Origin: an alpha proteobacterium L41A
GTDB lineage: Bacteria > Pseudomonadota > Alphaproteobacteria > Caulobacterales > Caulobacteraceae
Reading direction: 5' to 3'
Assembly (NCBI GenBank): GCA_000335735.1
Contig: AMYY01000024.1
Coordinates: 1-53,183, forward strand
Length of the DNA stretch: 53,183 nt
Positions 1-8,663 of this stretch are shown one piece after another (position 1 is the first letter of the stretch; the number at the start of each line of letters is the position of its first letter). Under the pieces are notes generated by a model, which searched no databases, was not told where the DNA came from, and saw nothing but the letters and a program-made list of their open reading frames with translations. A program made the position numbers and the translations under genes.

Positions 1-244
1 CGAGGCGCAGCGATTCCGCCACCCATTTGGCGCGGGCCGTGGCGGTCATGACCGCCAGCTTTTGCAGCGAGCCGGCGTCCACCCCGTTCAGGGCGTGACC
101 GATCACCTCCTTGTTGGCGACGTAGGCGGCGTAGTCGATCTGCTCCAACTGACCGCGCAGGCGGCGCTGTTCGTGGGGATCGGTGTCCTGCGGCTCGAAA
201 TGGTCGCTGTGGCGGCGGGTGCTGGACGTCATCTTGGTCGACAT
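1..244 (-). CDS. Hypothetical protein, 3' end outside window
   Basis: The minus-strand reading frame opens with ATG at 244 and runs off the left edge without a stop, giving 81 N-terminal residues. The visible part is hydrophilic, starts MSTKMTSSTRRHSDHFEP, and contains a helical stretch with DYAAYVANKEVIGHALNG followed by VMTATARAKWVAESL. There is no signal peptide or membrane segment. It is divergent from the SDR gene that starts at 380. I do not recognise a family. It is called a gene because the frame is open, has strong GC-third-position codon use and fits the divergent layout; its function is unknown. Confidence 0.55.
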   Translation of the reverse strand, partial: MSTKMTSSTRRHSDHFEPQDTDPHEQRRLRGQLEQIDYAAYVANKEVIGHALNGVDAGSLQKLAVMTATARAKWVAESLRL

Positions 245-379
245 GGGCGAGCCCTCCCCGGCCTGTCCTGGCGGTGTGGGCGGCCGCGCGACAAAGAAGG
301 TGCGCCGTCTCGGTTAACGCCGCGTTGCGCTGGCGACCCGCGCATCCGATATCGGGGCCACACAGGATCGGAGAAGACC

Positions 380-1171
380 ATGGACCTGAAACTGAACGGC
401 AAGCGCGCCCTGATCTGCGGCGGCTCATCTGGCCTGGGTCGCGCCGTGGCGACGGCCCTGGTCGCGGAGGGCGCGCACGTCGCCCTGCTGTCGCGCGACG
501 AAGGCAAGCTGCAGGCCGTGGCGGATGCGCTGAATGCGGCCGGGCCTGGCCGGGCGGTCGTGGTCACAGCGGACCTGGCGGACCATGAGGCGCTGTTGAA
601 GGCGACGGACCGGGCCGAGGCCCTTTTGGGCGGGCCCATCGAAATCCTGTTGAACAACACTGGGGGGCCGCCGCCGTCGGGCGTGTCGGGGCTGGAGCCG
701 GCGGTGTGGCGCGATCATTTCGAGTCGATGGTGCTGTCGATCTTCCGCCTGACCGACCGGGTGCTGCCGGCCATGCGGGCGGCCGGCTGGGGGCGCATCC
801 TGAACGTCGCCTCGATCACAGTGGTCGAGCCGTCGGCGGCGCTGGGCGTGTCCAACACCCTGCGGGCCTCGGTCGCGGCCTGGGCAAAGACCCTGGCCAA
901 CGAGGTCGGACCGGACGGGGTGACGGTCAACACCCTGCTGCCGGGGCGGATCGATACGCCGCGGATCGAAAGGCTGGACCAGGCGACCGCCGAGCGCACC
1001 GGCACGACGCCGCAAGAGGCGCGGGCCGAATCCGTAAAATCCATCCCCGTCGGCCGCATCGGCACGACCGAGGAGTTCGGCGCCACCGCCGCCTTCCTGG
1101 CCAGCCCCTTGGCGGCCTATGTCACCGGCTCGCTGATCCGGCTGGACGGCGGGGCGATCAAGGCGATCTGA
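380..1171 (+). CDS. SDR-family oxidoreductase lacking the YxxxK active site
   Basis: This 263-residue protein has the short-chain dehydrogenase/reductase fold. The nucleotide-binding loop GGSSGLG is at residues 14-20, NNTGG at 92-96 matches the structural NNAG motif, and the C-terminal DGG motif is at 256-258. A serine is present at 145 (NVASI), but the place where the catalytic YxxxK should lie reads SNTLR at 158-162, so Tyr is replaced by Ser and Lys by Arg. Many genomes carry a subgroup annotated as 3-oxoacyl-ACP reductase-like with this change, so catalysis by the normal proton relay is doubtful. ATG at 380 was chosen over upstream in-frame codons because it begins directly at the first beta strand. 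It converges on the protease gene with no gap. The substrate is unknown. Confidence 0.85.
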   Translation: MDLKLNGKRALICGGSSGLGRAVATALVAEGAHVALLSRDEGKLQAVADALNAAGPGRAVVVTADLADHEALLKATDRAEALLGGPIEILLNNTGGPPPSGVSGLEPAVWRDHFESMVLSIFRLTDRVLPAMRAAGWGRILNVASITVVEPSAALGVSNTLRASVAAWAKTLANEVGPDGVTVNTLLPGRIDTPRIERLDQATAERTGTTPQEARAESVKSIPVGRIGTTEEFGATAAFLASPLAAYVTGSLIRLDGGAIKAI

Positions 1172-2115
1172 TCAGCCGGGCGCACGACGGCGCAGCACGC
1201 CGCCGAAGGCTACGCGGCTGCGGCCGTAATCCAGGGTGATGCGGCTGAACCGGCTCAGGATGTCGGCGCCCAGCAGCAGGGCCGGCTTGTCGATCAGATC
1301 CATGACCTGAAACACATGCAGGTCGGCGAACAGCAGCGGGGTCGGTCCCAGCGATCGTCCCGCGATGTGCAGGGCAGGCGTCGTGCCGGTGCGGGCCGTC
1401 ACCGCGCCGCCGACGATGCCGACCATGCGGACGGGCTCGGACTGGACGGCGGCCTGGCCGATGTCGATCGCCTGCATCAGGGCCAGATTGCCGATCGAAT
1501 ATTGCGCGCCGCTGTCGATGAAGGCGGCGACCTCCACGCCGGCGACCTCGATCCGGGTCAGGATCAACTGACCGAAGCCACCGCGACGACCGGCGACCAG
1601 GACGTCCTGTTGCTGGGGCCGGGTGGCGTCGGGGCTGGTCGTCAACGCGATGCTGGTCGAGCCCGATGGCGACAGGGCGACCTGGCGGGCGTTGACGTCC
1701 AGCGTCAGGCGAAACCGCGACAGCAGGTCCAGCCCCAACAGGCCGTCGGCGCCCAGGGCGTTGCGTGAAAGACCGGCAGGGTCAGGTCGGTGAAGCGTCG
1801 GCGTCCGATCTCGATCTGCGCCAGTTCGACGGTCGGCGTGACCTCGGCCGCCGTGATTCCGTGCACCACGACCGGGCGGCCGGGCGGCAGGGCCAACGCC
1901 TGGGCCAGCTCGGCCGAAACCGCGCTGCGCTCGGCGCCGGTGTCGATGACGAAGACCTGCTGGACGCTTCCGTTCAGCCGCACGCCGACGCCCATTCGCG
2001 TCAACAGGTTTTGCAAGAGCCGGACCTGGTCGGGCGGATCTGCCGGGGCGGCGGCTTGAGCGGACACAAACGGCGCAGCCGCCAGCAAACTCAGCGTCTC
2101 ACGGCGCGACGTCAT
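1172..2115 (-). pseudogene. Two-domain retropepsin-like aspartic protease, frameshifted
   Basis: Two adjacent minus-strand frames together encode one exported protein with two retropepsin-like halves. The first begins with ATG at 2115, has a twin-arginine-like leader (MTSRRETLSLLAAAP, then SAQA) and a DTG active-site triad at residues 58-60 (VFVIDTGAERSAVS). Near 1766-1771 the frame breaks. The continuation in the other frame reads NALGADGLLGLDLLSRF, the conserved segment that closes such domains, and then carries a second triad, DSG (AAFIDSGAQYSIGN), and a second GADILSRF segment. One missing base just after the codons for LPV would restore one chain of about 315 residues. The break may be a real mutation or a sequencing error. 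The two halves resemble a fused version of the homodimeric retropepsin. Substrate unknown. Confidence 0.75.
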
Positions 2116-2311
2116 GAAGCTCGCTGGGCTCACCCGCCTGTCCTCCTCGAGCCTTCGCCAGGGCAGGGCACGCTACGCGTATTCGGCGAAAGTCATGCGA
2201 CATAATCTTGTCCGTCGCGTCTCAGAGCGGCCTCGCCAGCTCGCCAAGCTCGCGCCGTCTGGCCGATCCGGGGTTGTCGGCGTATCGTTCCAGCCGACAC
2301 AGGAGGATGCG

Positions 2312-2656
2312 ATGCTGACCTTGTTTATGCTGGCCTTGTCCGATCCCGCGGCGGCGTTTCCCAGCGCGATCACCGGCCGGAATCCTGTCGTTGTTTCCGC
2401 ACCGAGGGAGGCCACGCAGCGTTGCGGCGATCCCCTGATGCAAGCTCGGCAGGGCGGCGCAGGCGCCATGACGCTAGATCGATCGCTCGATGACGGACAG
2501 GTCCGGCGCTATCTGCTGCTGGACCGGCGCGACCAGAATAACTGTCCCGTGCCGATCAGCTACGCCGTGCCGGATCGACGGGCGCTGGGTCGAAACCTGA
2601 TGCCGGCCCAGCCCGATGTCGGCGTGACACCCGCTCCGCCCGCGCCGCGTCGCTAG
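2312..2656 (+). CDS. Small hypothetical exported protein
   Basis: A 114-residue protein starting at the ATG at 2312, which sits 5 bases after a good ribosome-binding site (AGGAGG at 2301-2306); a longer in-frame extension upstream has no such site and overlaps the protease leader. The N-terminus MLTLFMLALSDPAAAFPSA looks like a short signal peptide. Two cysteines (QRCGDP and NNCPVP) could form a periplasmic disulfide. The C-terminus is proline- and arginine-rich. It is divergent from the protease and its stop overlaps the xerC stop by four bases. No family recognised. Confidence 0.65.
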   Translation: MLTLFMLALSDPAAAFPSAITGRNPVVVSAPREATQRCGDPLMQARQGGAGAMTLDRSLDDGQVRRYLLLDRRDQNNCPVPISYAVPDRRALGRNLMPAQPDVGVTPAPPAPRR

Positions 2657-3582
2657 GCGCGGGGATGGGCGGCCGCATAGGCGTTCAAGAGGCGATCGGC
2701 ATCGACGCCGGTGTATTTCTGGGTCGTCGACAGGCTGGCGTGGCCCAGTAGTTCCTGGATCGACCGCAGGTCGGCGCCGGCGCCCAGCAGGTGGGTCGCG
2801 AAACTGTGGCGGAGAGCGTGAGGCGTGGTGCGCTCGGGCAGGCCCAGCCGCCCGCGCAGCTTCTGGACCGAGGTCTGGACGTGACGGGGACTTAAGGGGC
2901 CGCCGCGGCGCGCGCGGAACAGGGCGTCGGCGGGCTGGAGCGGGAAGGGCAGTAGAGCCAGATAGGCGTCCACCGCGTCACGTACGGCGGGCAGGATCGG
3001 CGCGATCCGCGTCTTGGACCCCTTGCCGACGATACGCAGGGTCTCGCCCAGCGGGGCATCGGCGCGGGTCAGGGACATGGCCTCGGAGATCCGCAGGCCG
3101 CAGCCATAGAGCAGGGTCAGGACGGCCCGGTCACGCGCGGCCTCCCACGGTTCGATATCGGGATCGGCGTCCGGCTCGGCCAATAGCCCGCGTGCCTGGT
3201 CCTCTGTCACCGGACGGGGCAGGGACGGCTTGACCTTTGGGCCGCGCACCAGGGCCAACTGCGGGGCGGGCGTGTCCAACCGCCGGTCGAGGAAGGCATG
3301 AAAGCCGCGAATGGCCGACAGGCTCTGGCTCAGTGACCGGGCCGCCAGCGGGTGATCTCCGGATCGTCGCTCGGCCATGTGGGCGCGGACCTCGGCGGCG
3401 GTGATCGTCCCCATGTCCTTGAGCGACAGCGCCTCGCCGCGATGGCGTTCGAGGAAGGCGACATAGAGCCGGCCTATGTGGCCATAGGCCTCCAGCGTGC
3501 GTGGCGACAGGCGACGTTCATGCGCCAGGTGATCGAGCCAGGCGCGCAGGGCGTCGGAGGCGGTCAGTTGAGAACCGGCCAT
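2653..3582 (-). CDS. xerC: Tyrosine recombinase XerC
   Basis: A 309-residue tyrosine recombinase that, with XerD, resolves chromosome dimers at dif. The N-terminal SAM-like core-binding domain covers about residues 10-100 (LSPRTLEAYGHIGRLYVAFL). The catalytic domain contains the expected residues: Arg164 in GCGLRISEA, the beta-hairpin Lys in GKGSKTR (187/190), His255 and Arg258 in HALRHS, His281 in LLGHASLSTTQ and the nucleophile Tyr290. Length and motif order match Xer recombinases rather than phage integrases, and the housekeeping context (DUF484 directly upstream, as in many alphaproteobacteria) supports XerC over XerD. The start overlaps the DUF484 gene by 19 bases, suggesting one transcript with the transaldolase gene. 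Confidence 0.92.
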   Translation of the reverse strand: MAGSQLTASDALRAWLDHLAHERRLSPRTLEAYGHIGRLYVAFLERHRGEALSLKDMGTITAAEVRAHMAERRSGDHPLAARSLSQSLSAIRGFHAFLDRRLDTPAPQLALVRGPKVKPSLPRPVTEDQARGLLAEPDADPDIEPWEAARDRAVLTLLYGCGLRISEAMSLTRADAPLGETLRIVGKGSKTRIAPILPAVRDAVDAYLALLPFPLQPADALFRARRGGPLSPRHVQTSVQKLRGRLGLPERTTPHALRHSFATHLLGAGADLRSIQELLGHASLSTTQKYTGVDADRLLNAYAAAHPRA

Positions 3583-4289
3583 CGCTCGGCCATCCGCTCC
3601 GTCACCCGCGCCAGGAAGGCGGCCAGTTCGCAGCCCATGTTGGGGGTGAAGCCTTCGGGCTCCGGCGAGCCGAAGGCGCAGATGCAGGGGCGTGGCGGCC
3701 CGCCCGGCGTCAGGTGCGGGGCCATGCGGACCAGGGCGATGGACCGCACCTGTTCCTCGGCCGCGCCGAAGAAATTCAGTCCTTGTATCATCGGGCCCAG
3801 CCAGGTCAGGCCGTGCTCGCCCAGCAGATTGTCGACGTCGCCCTCTTCCAGGGCGCGCCAGCCGAAGGGCACGCCGCCCGGTTTTTCCAGGGCGATAGCG
3901 GCGCCGGCCAAGCCGAACCGTCCCTGCGCCGCCGCATCCAGACGACGCGCCAGGTCGGAATGGTTCTTGGCCTCCATCAGGTCCAGGGTCGCGACGTGCG
4001 TCTGGGTCTGGGCGGCGAAGTTGGCGCGGGCGACCAGTTCGATCTCACGCCGTGCGCCGGTCTCGCGCTCGACCACGGCCTCCAGTCGCGTCAGGGCGGC
4101 GGCGCCGAACTCGACCACGTTGCGGCCGTGCGGACGCAGGCCGATCTCTTCCAGCAGGGAGCGGTCGTCCAGCAGGGTCTGGGGATGGGTCTGCAGCCAG
4201 CCGCGCACGTCGGGCCAATGCAAGCCGTCGCCGATATGGGGCGTTACGTCCGATTCCGACGTTTCGAAAAGGTCCAATGAGCCGCTCAA
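3564..4289 (-). CDS. DUF484 family protein
   Basis: A 241-residue cytoplasmic protein of the DUF484 family, which is GAF-like in fold and commonly encoded beside xerC. Features seen are the N-terminal helix with LQTHPQTLLDDRSLLEEIGLRPHG, a central helix of the type expected around LTRLEAVVERETGARREIELVARANF, and the C-terminal GAF-like part with FGSPEPEGFTPNMGCELAAFLARV. The start is set at a TTG at 4289 because GGAGAGG lies a few bases upstream; an ATG at 4364 would run deep into the transaldolase gene. It lies 25 bases after the transaldolase stop and overlaps xerC by 19 bases. The biochemical role is unknown; a link to chromosome segregation is inferred only from its neighbour. Confidence 0.8.
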   Translation of the reverse strand: MSGSLDLFETSESDVTPHIGDGLHWPDVRGWLQTHPQTLLDDRSLLEEIGLRPHGRNVVEFGAAALTRLEAVVERETGARREIELVARANFAAQTQTHVATLDLMEAKNHSDLARRLDAAAQGRFGLAGAAIALEKPGGVPFGWRALEEGDVDNLLGEHGLTWLGPMIQGLNFFGAAEEQVRSIALVRMAPHLTPGGPPRPCICAFGSPEPEGFTPNMGCELAAFLARVTERMAERWPVLN

Positions 4290-4314
4290 ACAGACCTCTC
4301 CGGGAACCGCGATG

Positions 4315-4968
4315 CTACAGAATAGACTGACCCGTCTTGGCCCAGTCCGCCACGAAGGCATCAAGACCCTTGTCGGTTAACGGGTGGTTCACCAAGGCCT
4401 TGAATGTGTCGGCGCCGAAGGTGGCGGCGTCCGATCCTGCGACGGCGGCGGCGGCCACGTGGCCCACATTGCGCAGGGACGCGGCCAGGATCTGGGTCTC
4501 GAAACCGTGCACGTCATACAGGACGCGGATTTCTTCCAGCAGGCCGATGCCGTCGGCGCCGTTGTCTTCCAGCCGGCCCACGAAGGGCGAGACGAAGGTG
4601 GCGCCGGCCTTGGCGGCCAGCAGCGCCTGGGCGGCCGAGAAGCACAGGGTGACGTTGGTCTTGATGCCCTTGTCGGTGAAGACGCGGCAGGCGCGCAGGC
4701 CATCCCAGGTCAGGGGCAGTTTCACCACCACGTTCGGCGCGATGGCAGCCAGCTTGTCGCCTTCCTTGACCATGGTCTCGAAATCGAGCGAGACGGCCTC
4801 GGCGGAAATCGGCCCCTCGACCAGGGCGCAGATTTCGGCGATGACCTCGGCGATGTTCCGACCCGACTTGGCGATCAGCGACGGATTGGTGGTGACGCCA
4901 TCCACCATTCCGGTGGGGACCATGTCCTTGATGACGGCGACGTCGGCGGTATCGAGAAAGAGTTTCAT
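4315..4968 (-). CDS. tal: Transaldolase / fructose-6-phosphate aldolase family
   Basis: A 217-residue protein of the small (TalC/Fsa-type) transaldolase family, which works in the non-oxidative pentose phosphate pathway by moving dihydroxyacetone units through a Schiff base. The family opening [10 protein letters not shown] and the TTNPSL motif (residues 26-31) are present, and the Schiff-base lysine is Lys83 in [32 protein letters not shown] is the phosphate-binding end of the barrel, with GRLEDNG after it. The length is exactly typical. ATG at 4968 is preferred over an in-frame ATG at 4980 because the family begins at MKLF. It is divergent from priA, only 30 bases away, and heads the tal-DUF484-xerC set. 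Confidence 0.9.
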   Translation of the reverse strand: MKLFLDTADVAVIKDMVPTGMVDGVTTNPSLIAKSGRNIAEVIAEICALVEGPISAEAVSLDFETMVKEGDKLAAIAPNVVVKLPLTWDGLRACRVFTDKGIKTNVTLCFSAAQALLAAKAGATFVSPFVGRLEDNGADGIGLLEEIRVLYDVHGFETQILAASLRNVGHVAAAAVAGSDAATFGADTFKALVNHPLTDKGLDAFVADWAKTGQSIL

Positions 4969-4998
4969 GGGCGGCTTCATAGCCGAGGGCGCAGTTCG

Positions 4999-7161
4999 GT
5001 GAAAGTCGCCTCGGTCCTCATTCCCCTGCCGGTGCCGGAGGCCTTCGACTACGAGGCGCCCGAAGGCATGACGCTGGCGCGGGGCGATCAGGTCGCCGTG
5101 CCGCTGGGGCCGCGCCTGATCCGGGGCGTGGTGTCCGAGGTGTTCGAGACGACGGGATCGAACCGGCGCCTGAAGGCGATCGACAGCCGCCTGGACGATC
5201 CGCCCCTGCCGTCGGGCGTCATGGATTTCGTCGAATGGGCCGGACGCTGGACCCTGTCGGCGCCCGGCGAAATGGCGGCGACGGCGCTGAAGGGCTTGCG
5301 CGCGCCTCGGCCCCGGCCGGAACGGCGAGTGCGTCGGGTGGGCGAGCGGTCGCCGTCGCGCGCCACCCCGGCCCGGACGGGCGTGCTGGAGGCCCTGGGC
5401 GATCGCGCCCTGCCGCCGGCCGACCTGGCGCGGGCGGCGGGCGTGTCGTCGGGCGTGGTCAAGGGCCTGATCGACGAGGGCGTGCTGGAGATCATCGAGA
5501 TCGCTGCCGAGGCGGCGTTCGACCGGCCCGATCCCGACCACGCCCCCGCCGCGCTGAACGGCGACCAGGCGGCGTCGGCGTCGGCGATGGCGGATGGCGT
5601 GGCGGGCGGCGGCTTTCGCCCCTTCCTGCTGGATGGGGTGACGGGGTCGGGCAAGACCGAGGCCTATCTGGAGGCCATCGCGCGGGTGCTGCGGGCCGAT
5701 CCGGCCGCGCAAATCCTCATCCTGCTGCCCGAGATCGCTCTGACCCAGGCCCTGATCGAGCGGATCACAGCCCGCTTCGGCGCCGCCCCGGCCGAATGGC
5801 ATTCCGGCGTCGCCCCGCCGCGCCGTCGTCAGGTGTGGGAGGCGGTCGTCGCCGGGCGCTGCAACATCGTGGTTGGGGCGCGCTCGGCCCTGTTTCTGCC
5901 CTTCGTCAATCTGCGCCTGATCGTCGTGGACGAGGAGCATGACGGCTCGTTCAAACAGGAGGAAGGCCTGGTCTATCACGGCCGCGACCTGGCCGTGGCG
6001 CGGGCGCGGACCGAGGGGGCGGCCGTCGTCCTGGCCTCGGCGACGCCGTCGCTGGAGACGCTGTGGAACGCCCAGGGCGGGCGCTACGACTGGCTGAAGC
6101 TGGGCGCGCGGCACGGGACGGCGGTCCTGCCGGACATCGCCCTGCTGGATTTGCGGCAGAACACGCCCGATCCGCAGACCTGGCTGTCGCAGCCGCTGCG
6201 CCTGGCCATCGGCGAAACCTTGGCGCGCGGCGAGCAGACCCTGCTGTTCCTGAACCGGCGCGGCTATGCGCCCGTGGTCCTCTGCCGCGCCTGCGGCCAT
6301 CGGCTGACGGCGCCGGACACCGACAGCTGGCTGGTCGAGCATCGCTATACGGGGCGGCTGGTCTGTCACCTGACCGGCTTTTCGATGGCTCGGCCCAAGC
6401 TGTGTCCCTCGTGCGGGGCCGAGGATTCGCTGGTCTCGGTCGGGCCGGGGGTCGAGCGGGTCGAGGAAGAGGTGCGCCAACTGTTCCCCGAGGCGCGCAC
6501 CGCGGTCTTCAGTTCCGACACCGCGCCGGACGCCCGGTCGGCCCGCGCCCTGATCCAGACAATGACGGACGGGGAGATCGATATTCTGGTGGCGACGCAG
6601 GCCGCGGCCAAGGGCCATAACTTCCCGCGCCTGACGCTGGTGGGCGTGGTGGATGCGGATCTGGGCCTGCGCGGCGGCGATCTGCGCGCGGCCGAGCGGA
6701 CCTATCAGCTTTTGGCCCAGGCGACGGGCCGGGCGGGTCGGGCGGATCGGCCGGGGCGGGCGCTGCTTCAGACCTGGACGCCCGAACATCCGGTGCTAAT
6801 GGCCCTGGCGGCCGGCGATCGCGACGCCTTCGTCGAGGCCGAGATGGCCGAGCGCGAAGCCGCGTCCCTGCCGCCCTATGGCCGTCTGGCGGCGATCATC
6901 CTGTCCAGCGAGAGTGCGGCCGCCGTCGAGAAGACGGCGAACGATCTGGCCCAGGCCATTCCCAACGCCGAACGGCTGGAGGTCTATGGCCCCGCCGATG
7001 CGCCGCTGGCCTTGGTGCGGGGGAGGCGGCGCAAGCGGCTGCTGGTGCGGGCCGATCGGGACGTGAACCTCCAGGCCTTCCTGCGGGCCTGGCTGCAGCG
7101 GGTGAAGGTGCCCGGCTCGGTCCGCCTGACAGTGGACGTAGACCCTTATTCGTTCTTGTGA
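4999..7161 (+). CDS. priA: Primosomal protein N' (replication restart helicase PriA)
   Basis: A 720-residue PriA, the 3'-5' helicase that reloads the replisome at collapsed forks. The N-terminal DNA-binding domain starts [18 protein letters not shown] from a GTG at 4999. Walker A is GVTGSGKT at residues 213-220 and the DEEH box is at 311-314. Helicase motifs continue with [10 protein letters not shown], then [12 protein letters not shown] and the [13 protein letters not shown] motif. The zinc-binding insert is unusual: cysteines are present at 429, 432, 456, 469 and 472, but the second CxxC is replaced by APDTDS and the third reads CHLTG, so the usual eight ligands are reduced to five. The gene is divergent from tal and convergent with the small exported protein at 7166. 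Confidence 0.95.
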   Translation: MKVASVLIPLPVPEAFDYEAPEGMTLARGDQVAVPLGPRLIRGVVSEVFETTGSNRRLKAIDSRLDDPPLPSGVMDFVEWAGRWTLSAPGEMAATALKGLRAPRPRPERRVRRVGERSPSRATPARTGVLEALGDRALPPADLARAAGVSSGVVKGLIDEGVLEIIEIAAEAAFDRPDPDHAPAALNGDQAASASAMADGVAGGGFRPFLLDGVTGSGKTEAYLEAIARVLRADPAAQILILLPEIALTQALIERITARFGAAPAEWHSGVAPPRRRQVWEAVVAGRCNIVVGARSALFLPFVNLRLIVVDEEHDGSFKQEEGLVYHGRDLAVARARTEGAAVVLASATPSLETLWNAQGGRYDWLKLGARHGTAVLPDIALLDLRQNTPDPQTWLSQPLRLAIGETLARGEQTLLFLNRRGYAPVVLCRACGHRLTAPDTDSWLVEHRYTGRLVCHLTGFSMARPKLCPSCGAEDSLVSVGPGVERVEEEVRQLFPEARTAVFSSDTAPDARSARALIQTMTDGEIDILVATQAAAKGHNFPRLTLVGVVDADLGLRGGDLRAAERTYQLLAQATGRAGRADRPGRALLQTWTPEHPVLMALAAGDRDAFVEAEMAEREAASLPPYGRLAAIILSSESAAAVEKTANDLAQAIPNAERLEVYGPADAPLALVRGRRRKRLLVRADRDVNLQAFLRAWLQRVKVPGSVRLTVDVDPYSFL

Positions 7162-7165
7162 AGTC

Positions 7166-7564
7166 TCAGACGGCCATCACTGTGCCGAGCAGCAGGCGGG
7201 CGCCGGGGCGGCTCAAGGTGGCGTTGGTCGCCGCCTGAAGCGCGGCCGACAGCTGGTCGATGTCGGGCACGACGCCGGGGCGCAGGCCATTGGCGAAGCG
7301 CTGGGCGGCGGTGTTGTAGGCGGCGCGCAGGCGCGGCGCGGACTGCTGGGCGCGGGTGCGCAGGGCCGCATCGGGCACGTCGACCCCGGTTTCGATGGTC
7401 AGCACGCCCCGACGACCGTTCGCTTGAAGGATCGAGGCGGTGATGACCGGCAGGCGGACATAGGTGTCGGCCGACGGCGCCGCGCCGCCGCTCGAAGCGT
7501 GTGCAGAGGTCGAAGCGGCGGCCGTCGCGACGACGGCGAGACCGAGAAGAGCGCGGCGTTCCAT
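7166..7564 (-). CDS. Hypothetical exported protein
   Basis: A 132-residue protein with an N-terminal signal peptide (MERRALLGLAVVATAAAS, likely cleaved after SAHA). The mature part begins SSGGAAPSADTYVRLPVITA and includes GVLTIETGVDVPDAALR and a C-terminal LGTVMAV; it looks like a mixed alpha/beta periplasmic domain without cysteines. Similar small proteins with a Tat-like or Sec leader occur across Caulobacterales, but I know no function. It lies 24 bases after bioB on the same strand and could be the last gene of a chemoreceptor-bioB transcript. It ends 4 bases from the convergent priA stop. Confidence 0.65.
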   Translation of the reverse strand: MERRALLGLAVVATAAASTSAHASSGGAAPSADTYVRLPVITASILQANGRRGVLTIETGVDVPDAALRTRAQQSAPRLRAAYNTAAQRFANGLRPGVVPDIDQLSAALQAATNATLSRPGARLLLGTVMAV

Positions 7565-7588
7565 GCCGACAGCCCTAGCCGAAATCCC

Positions 7589-8620
7589 TTAATCCGCCGT
7601 TGCTTGATCCAGGGCGCCCGCGGGCATGGGATTCAGGTCCAGCAGGGCGAACAGGCGGGCGTCCTCGTCCTGTTCGGGATTGGGGGTGGTCAGCAGCTTG
7701 CCGCCGACGAAGATGGAGTTGGCGCCGGCCAGGAAGCACAGGGCCTGCAGCTCCGGGCTCATGGTCTCGCGCCCGGCCGACAGGCGCACCATCGCCTTGG
7801 GGCAGACCAGTCGGGCGACGGCGACGGTGCGGACGAACTCGATCGGGTCGATCTCGCCGGTTTTCAGGAGGCGTTCGCCCAGCGGTGTTCCGGTGACGGG
7901 GACCAGGGCGTTGACCGGCAGGCTGTCGGGATGGACCGGCAGGGTCGCCAGGGCGTGCAGCAGGCCGGCGCGATCCCGCCGCGCCTCGCCCATGCCGACG
8001 ATGCCGCCACAGCAGGTGCTCATCCCCGCGTCGCGAACGTGCTCCAGCGTGTCCAGTCGGTCCTGATAGCTGCGGGTGGTGACGACCTCGGCATAGTAGT
8101 CGGGGCCGGTGTCGAGGTTGTGGTTGTAGTAGTCGAGACCCGCGTCCTTGAGCTGTTTGGCCTGATCGGCGGTCAGCATCCCCAGGGTGGCGCAGGTTTC
8201 TAGCCCCAGGGCCTTCACGCCCGAGATCATCGCCGCCAGCTTGGGCGTGTCGCGATCCTTCAGTTCCCGCCAGGCCGCGCCCATGCAGAAGCGGCTGGCG
8301 CCGCCGGCCTTGGCGGCCATGGCCTCGGCGATGACCGCGCTCGGCTCCATCAGCTTCTCAGCCTTCAGCCCGGTATTGAAGCTGGCCGATTGCGAGCAGT
8401 AGCCGCAGTTCTCGGCGCAGCCGCCGGTCTTGATCGACAGCAGTTGCGACTTCTGAACCTGGTTGGGGTCGAACCAGCGGCGGTGGACGGTGGCGGCGTC
8501 GAACACCAGTTCCATGAAGGGGCGAGCGAACAACGCCTCCACCTCCTCCAGCGTCCAGTCGTGCCGGGGTTGCGCCGCGTCGATGCGGGCTTGAACGGGG
8601 CGGGACAGATCATCGGCCAT
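7589..8620 (-). CDS. bioB: Biotin synthase
   Basis: A 343-residue radical-SAM enzyme that inserts sulfur into dethiobiotin, the last step of biotin synthesis. The radical-SAM cluster ligands are Cys68, Cys72 and Cys75 ([13 protein letters not shown]). Also conserved are YYNHNLDT, the segment [11 protein letters not shown] holding ligands of the second iron-sulfur cluster, and the C-terminal [16 protein letters not shown]. Length is typical. No other bio genes are near it, so biotin genes are dispersed or precursors are made elsewhere. It follows the chemoreceptor gene by 43 bases on the same strand, so the two may be co-transcribed. Confidence 0.96.
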   Translation of the reverse strand: MADDLSRPVQARIDAAQPRHDWTLEEVEALFARPFMELVFDAATVHRRWFDPNQVQKSQLLSIKTGGCAENCGYCSQSASFNTGLKAEKLMEPSAVIAEAMAAKAGGASRFCMGAAWRELKDRDTPKLAAMISGVKALGLETCATLGMLTADQAKQLKDAGLDYYNHNLDTGPDYYAEVVTTRSYQDRLDTLEHVRDAGMSTCCGGIVGMGEARRDRAGLLHALATLPVHPDSLPVNALVPVTGTPLGERLLKTGEIDPIEFVRTVAVARLVCPKAMVRLSAGRETMSPELQALCFLAGANSIFVGGKLLTTPNPEQDEDARLFALLDLNPMPAGALDQATAD

Positions 8621-8663
8621 ATCCCACGACTAGCATTCGCCGACCGTTCGAGGAAAGCTGTCG

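Noticed and set aside
2653..3582. Integrase of a mobile element
   Set aside because: Length, motifs and housekeeping neighbours fit chromosomal XerC; no attachment sites seen.
4315..6789. Very long minus-strand frame extending the transaldolase through priA
   Set aside because: It is a GC-rich shadow of priA; real homology begins at [10 protein letters not shown] (4968).
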